From NCBI GenBank assembly GCA_018524725.1, contig JAEUWP010000103.1:359818-423817 (forward strand): a stretch of 64,000 nucleotides of DNA. The letters run 5' to 3'. Source of the DNA: Podaxis mareebaensis. Its lineage: Eukaryota; Basidiomycota; Agaricomycetes; Agaricales; Agaricaceae. Below are positions 38,262-48,543 of this stretch, piece after piece. Position 1 is the first letter of the stretch. Each line of letters starts with the position of its first letter. The position numbers and the translations under genes are program-made. Below the pieces are notes generated by a model. That model saw only the letters and a program-made list of their open reading frames with translations. It searched no databases and was not told where the DNA came from.

Positions 38262-38541
38262 GTACCGCATAGTATCAAACTCGGTTATTGACATTCCGTC
38301 GTAGTCTCACAGGCAACAAGCGGGCAAACTGGCATGGGTAAATATATCTATATCGAACACTATTACCGCACTATTGCGTTCGGTTCCTTGCTTGGAGGTG
38401 CCAAAGATGTATTGGCGGACCTTGGAGTTCACCAGGCTCTCAGAGCTATGCCGAAAGATACTCGCCTCTAGATGAGTTATACACATATCTCCTTCAGAAT
38501 GTATGTACTCCTTTTAATTTACACCATGTCGACGATTAGAC
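38262..38541 (+). pseudogene. Truncated copy of the 3' end of dehydrogenase paralogue C
   Basis: The segment repeats the last intron, last exon and about 75 nt of 3' flank of paralogue C (36340-36720). It is highly similar, for example over the stretch ending M-P-K-D-T-R-L-stop at 38471. About 103 nt of the exon (equivalent to 36409-36511) are missing, and a few bases (TATATC) are inserted near 38345. The frame is broken. No b5 domain or other dehydrogenase exons lie upstream. It overlaps the stop codon of the WW-type membrane protein gene on the other strand. It is best read as a recent partial duplication that never made a functional gene. Confidence 0.88.
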
Positions 38542-41467
38542 ATTCGAAATTTGGGACACAGGTTTCTGAGGACATGGCGCAACATGAAGTTCCGCGGAGT
38601 CTGATTCTGTGTCGTCCCTTGCATGGCATGGACCGCAGTAGCACTTGCAAAAGTACTGAAGTTTCCGGTAATATTTGACCAGGACCGGACCCTCCGATCG
38701 CTGTTCGTCATTGCCTCGCATCTTGTAGACACAGTAAAGCATAACGAACGTGATCACAATAGAGGGGATACCAACGATGAGACGTACGACGTTTTGAGTG
38801 CCGCGGAAACACATCACCAGGAAGGCGACGAGAAAAGCAATGAGACTGGGACGGCCATGGTTATGACGAAGTATGACCTGGAGAATGGTCTGGGCAGACT
38901 TACGACCAACTGAGAAGAGCATAGGGTAAGCTGTACATGATCGCAAGTTGGCTACACCCGACATCTGAAAGCAGGTCAAAGTTTTCCGTTATCTGGGGGA
39001 AGAAGACATCAGGTGACAATTATCGGGATACGTAGCTAAAAAAGAACTTACTCGTTCGTCGAAGTGTTCCCATCCTTTGATGCGATGGTATCGAGAGAAC
39101 ACCTGACCGAGGACGATACTGCTAACGCTGAAGATGATCGAGAGGTAGCTGCATATCTGAGCGGGTGAGCGTTTCTCTGGGTGTTCACCACTATCAAGAC
39201 TCGGGATGGCCAGGAATGCCATATTCGTGGCCAGTAACACGGTTGCCTGTATAGAATTCAACAAAGGAGACCATAAGTGAGCGATAAAGCCAAGAAGACA
39301 CAAGGCGGCACACAATGATGATAAGGCTACTCCATTCTTGGTGCAGCTCTACAACGAAACTTCTCCACGCTTCGAAGAATACATTCCCGTCGTTCAAGAT
39401 ATGTCTGAGGGAATGGTAATGCGTCTCGGGTGTGTAGAACAGGATGGGGGAGAGAAGCGTAATAAGATATGTCCGGGGTCGATGCTCAGAATCCTCGAAA
39501 AGGAAGTCATCGCGATGCCACCGAGCATTAGGCTGCCCGTGGTGATGATCGAACCTATGAAGGGCTGAAAAAAAGTTTTAGCAGGGTTGAAATGTGAAGC
39601 GAATTGTTGGGCGGACGTGCCATTCAGCGCCATGATGGAACCTGTCGTTGCACCTCAATTTTGCGCGGAAATAGGTATGCCCGCCAATTCAGCTCACCTG
39701 CGATCCATAGATAATATCCCGCCTCAGGACTTGTATTTCTCTCTGTTCCGATGTACTCTTCGGGAATAGAGTTGACGATGCCTAAAGCCTTATCGACCTC
39801 TTCGCTGCTATACTCAGATGTGGTCTTGGCATTGAAAATCTGGTCTGCAACGAATGAGCCATGCGATGAAAGCAGCACGCCAGATCCTCACCTGTCGCTG
39901 TGAACAAGAGGAAGCCTCTGATCTCTAGAAAAAGTTGACGAGGGAGGACTTGGACGTGCGGGAAGTATTGATAGTGGAGCCTACGACACAACCGCTTCAG
40001 AGATGAGATCCTGTGGGCAGAAACCCATCAATATCCACAGTACGGCGAGCAGTCAGTGCTCAGCGTACTCACATATTTTACTGATAAGAAGTACCAGAGT
40101 TCAGCCTCGATTAAATGACCTGTCACCAGGGTATTGATTTTGGGCAGCCCAGGAAGGTAGTGGGAGAGGACGCACTGATATGCGAATGCGACCACACCCT
40201 TTCAACGCGCTTGAATAGTGGTCTGACATACTTCTCCTGGGTCCAGAACAAGCACCGGCCTTCCAATGTCGCAAAGTAATAGCCAATTTGGCGCCTATCC
40301 CATCTGATGTCGAGAACAAGCTGGGCGTCTTTGGGTTTTTCGAAGGCGTCGCTCTTGAGCTTCCGATACAGCTGATTAGTCACGTTCTCTATCACTCTGA
40401 GATTCTCATCATCGAATACATTCGCATTCGTCACGACTTTCTACGCGAATGTCAAATTGGGTCATGTCTGCCATGCGTCGGGAGGAAACCACCTTTTTTT
40501 CGTTGTAATAGTAGAGTGAGCCTTGTGGGTGGAGAAAAGTCGTCCAACCGGGAACAGCTATGTCGCTATCCGAATATGCTGAGTTCGAAGCTACGGTCTG
40601 ATCACCAAATCTTACGGGGTGAAGTTCTTAGTGTATGGGGGTATATATCCTTCGTTTGCCTTTTCTGGTCTGTTGGCAAACTTTAGTGCACATATCCTCG
40701 ACAAAATGTAGCTTTTCTAACATCATCATGGCATGCTTATATAGGTTGGGTGCATCAGGGCGCGCTCTGGAATGAAAACAGTCAATCCATGGATTTGGTA
40801 ATAAAAGGACACGCACTCTCGCGAAATGGGCCATCTCCGGGGGACGAGCTGAGCAGCCGTAATCGGGCGAATCTCCGCAAATGGGGCCTGTAGTACATAA
40901 GGCTCGGGGATACAGAAGTGCGAAACCCATAGAAGCGCTCACTGGCGGATGCAGCTGGAAGGGCTCGGGTAGAGACTGTGGCAGTGTCGAGGATGCATCG
41001 GCGGGAGATTCGTTGCTATACACTGTGGAACCCTGAGCAGTAGGTATCGGCGCAGCTTCATCCAGGACTGTGACTGGAGACTCAGGTTGCGGTGGCTCCA
41101 CCTCGGTCTGTCCGGCACGGCCAGGCCCTCGATGGTGGTAGGGTAGTATACTCGGGCAGTTAGGTACGCATGGTGCATTGTCCTCCGGGATATAGCCTGA
41201 AGTTCTTTTCATTGAGTTTGAAGCAGGTAGTAAGAGTCTGATGATATGTGCGAGAAGCTTTGCTACAGCCTTGACATGATTCATCAAAGCGCTAAAGAGT
41301 GGTTCAAGAAGGCGCGAGAGTGCGCGGGCTCGTCGAGTGCCATAAACAATCAAGCAGATTAGGAGAGTCTTGGAGTATCTGTTCGCGCATAAGCTCGTTA
41401 TCGTGGTCTTCAAGAAGACCTGGGAGAAGAGCATGGAGATCTGGAAAGAAGGAGGTACTCCAGCCAT
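38536..41467 (-). CDS. WW-type domain membrane protein of an Agaricomycete family
   Basis: A multi-exon gene has an N-terminal region of uncertain limits (ATG at 41467, Pro/Ser-rich). A WW-like motif follows: V-P-G-W-T-T-F-L-H-P-Q-G-S-L-Y-Y-Y-N-E-K (about 40496-40552), then T-N-A-N-V-F-D-D-E-N-L. The second Trp of a standard WW domain is absent. Next come G-Y-Y-F-A-T-L-E-G-R-C-L-F-W and S-H-S-H-I...H-L-I-E-A-E-L-W-Y-F. A region with H-G-Q-P-N-A-R-W and L-L-S-P-I-L-F-Y-T-P-E-T-H follows. The C-terminus has four hydrophobic stretches: A-T-V-L-L-A-T-N-M-A-F-L-A-I-P, S-Y-L-S-I-I-F-S-V-S-S-I-V-L-G, M-Y-S-L-P-Y-A-L-L-S-W and I-V-G-I-P-S-I-V-I-T-F-V-M-L. I recognise this combination from many mushroom genomes, where it is abundant and of unknown function. 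Splice phases work through the C-terminal half. The exons upstream of the WW motif are tentative. Confidence 0.62.
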
Positions 41468-42667
41468 TTTCGCATGCAGCCAAGAATAGATTCACCGCAC
41501 GGATAAATCCGCACCATGCCGCTGACTGCCAAAGTCCTCGCAGGGCTCCCAGCGCTGAATGGAAACTATTATACCAAAAACATTCACTGTGACCCATATA
41601 CCTCGGGTATGGTACTCCACCAGTTTTAGCCACTCAGGCACCATCCAGCCGGGCGTGATGTCTCGGAATCGTTACTGACTGAGCCTTCAGCGCTTCAACA
41701 TTCGAAATATTCAATGGCTGACCCGGAAGAACGGGCAACTCCTCCAATTCTGGGAACGTCAAGGAGATGTTTTTATAAAGATTGACAGGGTAACATGGTG
41801 ATTGCGTAGACAAAGTTGTTCTTATCCACGTACGGATATATCGCGATGTCAGGGTGGGTCGATCTTCTGTGGTTTGCGAATGAAAGAAAACTCGCCTATC
41901 GTCTATCGTCCTTTGTCCAATAGAAGTGCTCGTAGAACACAGCGCCTAAGAAATAGATAAAAATCCAAGCAAAAGGAAAGCTTCCTTGGATGGCTACAAC
42001 CAGGCATCGAAAATCAACAAAACAGGCGAAAGGGGAAAGTGATATTTATGAACAACACGATATGACATTTATCAACTGCCAGATTTGAGAGGGCGAACGG
42101 AGGATTCTATTGGCCATCAATAAGTACTAAATATATAGGTGATAGGTGCAGTAGCTGCATGTGATCGAGGGGCTAGTTTTATTGGCCAGCTCAAAACTTG
42201 TGTGCATATACTTTCGGGTCTGACCGAGGAAGGCTTGCACTAAAGGACAGCAACGCGGGGGGTGGCTCTCTCTAGCATTGAAAGACTGGTCAAACTCGGC
42301 CACTGGCGTGGAACATGGGAAAAGAAGCGTCCAGCGCCAACTCCTCAGGGTCTCATTGATTAGCGCTGCCAATCCCACTACATAACCTCGTTATGCTCTG
42401 TCATGCGGCAGAAACCCTCAGATCCCCGTCATCCCAATTCTCCAGCCCGACACATCACTATAGCCTCTCTATAACTGTCGCTGGTGACTTTCGGATTTAT
42501 TGACGCGCCTGCGCGTACAAGTGCGTGCAATTAGCCAGAGGCTAAACTTCCAGTGAGCATTTTTCCTCGGGTGTGGCACCCATTACCCACCATCGCCTTC
42601 TATCGACAACTAACAACCATGATATACAGTAACAGGTGATTTTGAACTGCCATATCTCTGTCTTCCG
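41468..42667. other. Intergenic, upstream of WW-type gene and of the small plus-strand gene
   Basis: An open minus-strand frame (about 41304-41592) overlaps the start of the membrane protein gene and could be part of its 5' exons (R-A-V-N-L-F-L-A-A-C-E-N-G-W). I could not join it convincingly. The rest (41640-42667) shows no gene. Confidence 0.4.
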
Positions 42668-43347
42668 ATGGGTTATCCAGTGTTCATCCACGCCCGAACG
42701 ATCTCACGGGCGGTTGCTTTGCTTCTGGATTTACGGCGTCAACAGGATCTTGCAGCAATGGTAAGGATAGGTTGTTATGTCTCCAGCTTCGACTAAACCC
42801 TTGACCCATCATTACCAGAAATACTTGGCAGTACTCATGGCCTCTGCTACCTCTGAATCGGACGGTTCTCGCGATCGTGGCGCACTGGGAAGTGGAGGTC
42901 TTAATCAAGAAACTGGAACTCTGGATCCTGAGCTAGCGTATAAGCTGTTGCTGGAAGACGGACTTTGCAGCGCCGAGGCAACTGTAAAAAAAGTTATTTT
43001 CCACGTCCTTTCATGCATTCATGCATGACCTCTAGGTTCTCAAATCAGCAAAATGGCGCATCTATTCTCAGTGGAGTCGCGCTCGGTCTTTTCGACCGCC
43101 ATCCTCGTCGTCAGGATGGGGGAGACCTGAAGACCACTCGAATTCCCGCGTTGATAGAAGACTTTCACGAAGTTGGGTTCGCGGTGGTGAAGGATCGTCG
43201 TCGACTACTAGAGACCCTCCAATGTCTGAACATTGGAGAAAGAGGGATGGTCCTGATGACAACGACTCTGGTCATGGTCCGACCTGGGATTGGTGCAAAT
43301 CTCCCGCCGCACCGGCCTACGCGTATGTGAGTGTGCATGCTGAGTAA
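42668..43347 (+). CDS. Small protein of unknown function
   Basis: Three exons (42668-42760, 42819-42983, 43036-43347), all phase 0 with good GTAAGG/GTAAAA donors and CAG/TAG acceptors, give a 189-aa protein. It begins M-G-Y-P-V-F-I-H-A-R-T-I-S-R-A-V. It has a short helical-looking stretch (D-P-E-L-A-Y-K-L-L-L-E-D-G-L) and then an Arg/Ser/Pro-rich C-terminal half (S-Q-W-S-R-A-R-S-F-R-P-P-S-S-S-S) ending near G-P-T-W-D-W-C-K-S-P. No signal peptide, membrane segment or known domain is visible. A diverged copy of exons 1 and 3 lies 1.3 kb downstream. The consistent phases and the selective similarity of the exon parts in the copy support a real gene, but the product is unknown. Confidence 0.5.
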
Positions 43348-44013
43348 TTCGGATATTCCACTGATGAGAACCAGGTGTGATCATACAGAATGACAAGTCA
43401 TGGCAATAACGAATTTCCTGTCTGTCACGTAATTAAAACGAAGGATATTCTTGGAACATTTGCTTCGGACACGAGCCTGTGCCTTCTGAGCTTGGGTCGT
43501 TGTATGTACTTAGTCTACCTTGAGTAAGGGCTGTTTGGAGGCGCGCTTGTATTTGTATACTAGGTGAATTGATGTGTACAGGGTATCCCGTAGGTGGAGC
43601 GGAACGGAAGCTTATTGAATTTATATTAGATGGTCAAAGGTGTTCAATGGAGACATTCTGCGACACATTGGGCATGATCTGGTGCAGGTGTTAGCTTGAC
43701 TAATAATAGTGCATTGCAATTTGTGATCCCTTGCTGAACGGAAAAATCAGTAAGCAACAGTGGCCTGTGTTGCATATTGCATTATATAACAGCGCCGGCA
43801 TGTGCTGTAACTCTGCTCCTTTGGTGAGCTCGACTTCAAGTTGAGTGCCACTTGTCTATATCCATCTGCAACACATACGGGCTCTTGTCCACGGCCAAAC
43901 TTTTCGGGTGAGACTTTAGCGATATGACATTACCTTCTTCCATAGGTGATGGAATTCCTTGAGGCAGCGTGTCTAAATCGATGTATTCTTGCCGGCCGGT
44001 CCGCGTCATAACC
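43348..44013. other. Spacer between the small gene and its decayed copy
   Basis: About 670 nt with no coding frame of note. It is presumably part of the duplicated unit or its boundary. Confidence 0.45.
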
Positions 44014-44755
44014 ACAAGCTGGGCCCGAACAATTCCGCGGACGAGTTCTTACTTTCTGTATCTATGGAGTCAACGGAGCCTTGTGACAACAGTAAGGACA
44101 CCATGTCTCCCCAATTCGATTGCCAACTTGACCTCTCGCGACTAGATATACTCTAATCCATGCATCTACTCACAAAGAAGTTCCTCCTTGTTGTCATCCA
44201 TGCTTTTTATTACCCTTCAATCGGGTAATTATTGCGCCATTACTCGAAAACGAAGGTGTGAATTGACAATCAAGTGATTTAGCCCTGGTTCCCGACCGGA
44301 CATACGGAACGTTGCCAGTAGAATGTGGCGAATTCCGCAGCAGCAGCGGGACAAGTGTCATGATGCTTTCTTCTCAGTTCCTCGTGTGAGGCTAAATTTT
44401 TGCGTATTGACAGATCCTCAGGTCGGCGAAACTGCGTGCGCTTTTCCAGTGGAGTCGAGCGAATAGAGCACTGCGACCGCCACCCCCACCATCAGGAAAG
44501 AAGAAACCCGAGGACGATTCCCGAACCGACCGAAGTCCTCACCCACCTTCAAGTTCTTGTCGCAATAGGGAAACCTCACCCTCAACGTTGACTACCGGAA
44601 GTTCCTCGACAACCCCCGCCAAGCGTTGTTCCAGTGACCATGATGATGGTCCGGACTGGGATTGGTGAAAATCACCCATCGACTTCCCTACGTGTTTCTG
44701 TGAGTACATGCTGCGACAACTCGGATACTTTACTGACAAGAGCCAGAATGTAATA
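44014..44755 (+). pseudogene. Decayed tandem copy of the small gene at 42668
   Basis: Around 44025-44090 the sequence repeats exon 1 of the small gene up to the same GTAAGG-like donor, but the ATG is lost. At 44418-44660 it repeats exon 3: F-Q-W-S-R-A-N-R, then G-S-S-S-T-T and D-D-G-P-D-W-D-W, followed immediately by TGA instead of Cys. The downstream flank (GTGAGT..ATGCTG..AACTCGGATA..ACTGA.AAGAGCCAG) also matches. Exon 2 is not recognisable between them. This is a diverged, non-functional tandem duplicate. Confidence 0.65.
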
Positions 44756-45517
44756 CCTTACTTGTAATGATATAGGGTATGGTGTGAAAATCAATACTTT
44801 TATACCAGCTCACATGGCTGTACCATGACGACATGCCCTTTGGATACGCTACAACGGTCGAAACTACAAATTCCATCGCACAAATTTCGGGGCATTCAAG
44901 GATGAATCCTTGATTTTGCAACTAATTATACTCGCTGCAATGGAGGTTTCGGTAATGTGATTGAGGGGCACCCTTCGGGTCCGCTCAGAAAATAGACTAG
45001 ATGATGCCCGCACCCTTTAAATACTAACTCGTCTCATCCAAGGTCCGAATCGAATGTTCGCTGAATGTGGGCAATTAATTTGTCCTGTCTTTCACGATCC
45101 TCATCGAGGGAGCTGGCAGAGCCCAGAGAACCCGTGGTGGAAGCAGGAAAATTGACAAGCGATGGATCAACGACTTCAGGTTTATTATGGAAACCTCGTC
45201 TTGTCCCTCGGCGCGGTATGTTTAAGAATTTGCACGACCAAGTTGCTGGACCTGAAACTTATTAATAGAATGGCTCCTGTATCGTCAATATGCTGGGATA
45301 CTCTCATGGATGCAGGACGACGTTGAGGATGTAGCTCAGCGTGTCTTTCTTTACACACGATCCCGCTTTCCATATCCATTTTCTGGTGTCGCTATCCCAG
45401 GCCTGCTCCTCTTTCTCCCCGGACATTCACCGATACGAGTAACATAAATTGTGCAGGGGCTGATCCATTGGCCTTAACACCCTACTGGCGATATCTTGCA
45501 CTCCTCACATCCTCTAC
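44756..45517. other. Promoter region of the cellobiohydrolase gene
   Basis: About 760 nt without a convincing gene. TTTAAATA lies near 45017-45024 but is about 500 nt from the ATG. The last 100 nt before 45518 are pyrimidine-rich. A small open frame (45065-45265) has no recognisable product. Confidence 0.5.
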
Positions 45518-47199
45518 ATGTTCCCGAAAGCCTTTCTCGTCGCGTTTTCCCTTGCTGCAACAGTATTGGGTCAGCAAATCGGCACCAACCAGGCAGAGAA
45601 CCACCCCAAACTCACCTGGCAGACCTGTAGCGGTACGGGCAACTGTCAGTCCAATAGTAACGGTGCTGTTGTGCTCGATGCCAACTGGCGTTGGACTCAC
45701 AATGTCGGTGGTTTCACCAACTGCTACACTGGTAATACCTGGGATGACACTCTCTGTCCCGATGGCGAGACCTGTGCTACCAATTGTGCTGTGGACGGAG
45801 CTGACTATGCTGGTACTTACGGTATCACCACCAGCGGCGACGCCCTCACTCTCAAATTCGTCACCTTCGCCCAGCAGAAGAACGTTGGCTCTCGAGTCTA
45901 CCTCATGGCTGACGACACCCACTATCAAATGTTCCAACTCCTGAACAAAGAGTTCACCTTCGATGTCGACGTCTCCCAACTCCCTTGTGGTATTAATGGC
46001 GCTCTTTATTTCTCGGAGATGGATGCCGACGGTGGTGTCTCTCGTTTCCCCTCCAACAAGGCTGGAGCTCGATATGGCACTGGTTACTGCGACTCTCAAT
46101 GCCCGCGCGACATTAAGTTCATCAGTGGAGTTGTAAGTCTCTCATCACTAGAAGTTAATAGCGCAATTTTAACCCTCCCCTTCCTTGCCTCGTAATAGGC
46201 CAACTCTGAGGGGTGGGTTCCTTCACCGAACGACCCGAATGCTGGAACTGGCAACTTTGGTTCCTGCTGCAACGAAATGGATGTATGGGAGGCTAACTCT
46301 GTCTCTGCTGCATACACTCCTCATCCTTGCACTGTCGAGGGTCAAATTCGCTGTTCTGGCGAGGACTGTGCCATCCAGAGCCGCTTCGACGGTGTCTGCG
46401 ATCCCGACGGTTGCGACTTCAACTCCTTCCGCATGGGCGTCAAGGACTTCTACGGCAAGGGCATGACCGTTGACACTAGCCGCAAGTTTACCGTTGTCAC
46501 CCAATTCCTCACCAACAACAACCAAACATCCGGCACCCTCTCCGAAATCCGTCGTATCTACGTTCAAGATGGCCGCGTCATTCAGAACTCCAAGGTCAAC
46601 ATTCCGGGCATGCAACCTTTCGACTCTATCACCACCGACTTCTGTACCTCCCAAAAGACCACTTTTGGCGACACCAACAGCTTCCAGCAGCATGGCGGCC
46701 TGCCCAACATGAGCAAGGCCATGGCGAAGGGTATGGTTCTTGTCATGTCCATTTGGGATGACCATACCGCTCAGATGCTCTGGCTCGACTCGAACTACCC
46801 CATCGGTGCTGATGCCACCAAACCTGGTGTCGCTCGTGGTACCTGCGCCCAAAACTCCGGCGACCCAGTGACGGTGGAAGGGCAAAGCCCCAACGCTCAG
46901 GTTGTTTTCTCAAACATCCGTTTCGGTCCTATTGGCTCTACGTTCACTGGCGCCGCTACTGGTGGCGGTAGCCCGGGAGGCTCTCCCACGACTGCTCCTA
47001 GCGCCACCACTACTACCAGTGCGTCTGCTGCCGTTCAGACGCAGTTTGGGCAATGGTGAGATCATGAACGGTTCATGTCTTGCATCTTTCACGCTCTGAC
47101 ACGATCTGCAGTGGTGGCCAAAACTGGACGGGGCCCACTGCCTGCGCTTCTGGGTCCAGTTGCGTTGAACTGAATCCCTTCTTCAGCCAGTGCCTCTAA
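45518..47199 (+). CDS. Cellobiohydrolase, GH7 with C-terminal CBM1
   Basis: Three exons (45518-46132, 46199-47055, 47112-47199) give a 519-aa secreted enzyme. A signal peptide ([18 protein letters not shown]) precedes mature Q-Q-I-G-T-N. The GH7 catalytic motif N-E-M-D-V-W-E-A-N puts the nucleophile, assisting Asp and acid/base at about Glu231, Asp233 and Glu236. Many conserved Cys and the tunnel-lining regions ([12 protein letters not shown]) are present. A Gly/Ser/Thr/Pro linker (about residues 455-485) leads to a CBM1 with [10 protein letters not shown] and the expected Cys pattern. The last intron splits the linker from the CBM1 at a Cys codon. The enzyme releases cellobiose from chain ends of crystalline cellulose. 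Length and domain order are standard for basidiomycete Cel7A. Confidence 0.96.
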
Positions 47200-48543
47200 A
47201 TAGGCCTCCCCCTTTTCCGAAATTTGTGTTTCTGTAATTGTGCATGAATGGCTTGAGAAGTTCTAGTGCTCATGGTCTGTAGTGTAACTCCAAATAGCAA
47301 TTTATTTATTTGCACCAATACTGGCCGGATACTGACTGTTGGAGGGCTAGTTTACGAATAGTAAGCAAGCCAAGGGATTGTTTGATATATTGAGATCATT
47401 TCCGCTATTCCCTGCGGGGGCTATTGTGTCACAAACACGCTTTCGCATTGGTTGAAATCTTGGAGGTGATCTTTTCGTCGTCTGTCGCATAGCTGTCTTT
47501 TCCGGAAAAGCGATTCGGAGGGTAGATCAGGTTGATAGCTCGAGATTGGAAACAGGTTAAGGACTTGCGACCTTAATCTGCAAGGGAATCGAGTCAGCCA
47601 TAGCATATGTGGATACGTGAAAGTTGTGCAGAATGGGTTTAACTTCAAAGTTCTTGTTGGACTCATATCACTGAGTTCTTACTAGTTCTACGGATGATCC
47701 ATCTGTTTACAAGTTGGCTTTCATGAACAGCTTGTTGTTTGTGGCATATATGTATATAGGTAGTTTGCGTATCAATGGTACCATACCGTCTCACAGAGGA
47801 TGAACTCTTTCCCTAAGCTATTGCTTGTTATCTCGAGCAGCAGAATTCTGGGTCCACCAAATCGGCCTTGAGGCTATAGTTCTCTTTCATCAAAAGGAAG
47901 TGGTGTTTATCATCGAAGCCACGACTGATTATTCAGCTTAGTTATAAGTGACCAGCACAGTTCTATACTACAATGACATGCAAGCATATAGCGCCTCCGG
48001 TAAGGAAACCGCACCCCAAGTCACTACTCGTGACCACTCCCAAACGGCTGGAATGCGCTCCAGCTAGAGGCACCAATATCCCTCTAGGACACGCGGTAGA
48101 CTCCTGCGAGAAGGAAGAAAATAAGTATCGCAGGGGGACAATAGTGCGAGTCCAAGAATGAGTAAGGAAAAAAATATCCATGGGCAAGGACTATATATTA
48201 CAACATCACGTGCATGTTCCCAGGAATAATGCTTCTGATGGTATGTCACGGCGTAGCCTAAGCGACTCTCAGGTTCTTTAACCAATGTAGATAATATCTT
48301 CCTATCTATTGGATACAAGGTACATAGGAGTATCTTTACACACAAGGGAAAGAAATCAAGCTATCCCAAAACAAGGCATTCAGATGACGAACACAACAAC
48401 TAGAACGACACATACAGATAAAAATCAAGAACTTGAAAGAGATAAGAGTTAACTGAGGTTTGAGAGGAGAAAAGAAAAACATTTGAGGAAATCAAAGGTT
48501 TTGAGGTGTAGAAGCCATAGGAAATGAGAACAGAAACCGGCGT
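47200..48543. other. Intergenic between convergent cellobiohydrolase and transcription factor genes
   Basis: 1.3 kb of mostly AT-rich sequence. No gene or RNA is recognised. The part 48370-48543 is A-rich and probably belongs to the 3' UTR of the transcription factor. Confidence 0.5.

Noticed and set aside
38262..38541. Independent fourth dehydrogenase gene
   Set aside because: Only the last intron/exon and flank are present, about 103 nt are deleted and the frame is broken.
39560..39680. Apparent frameshift in the WW-type membrane protein gene
   Set aside because: A plausible 61-nt intron (donor GTCCGC, branch-like CTAAAAC, acceptor CATAG) restores phase and joins A-L-N-G-T to F-D-H-H-H-G-Q-P, so a lesion is not required.
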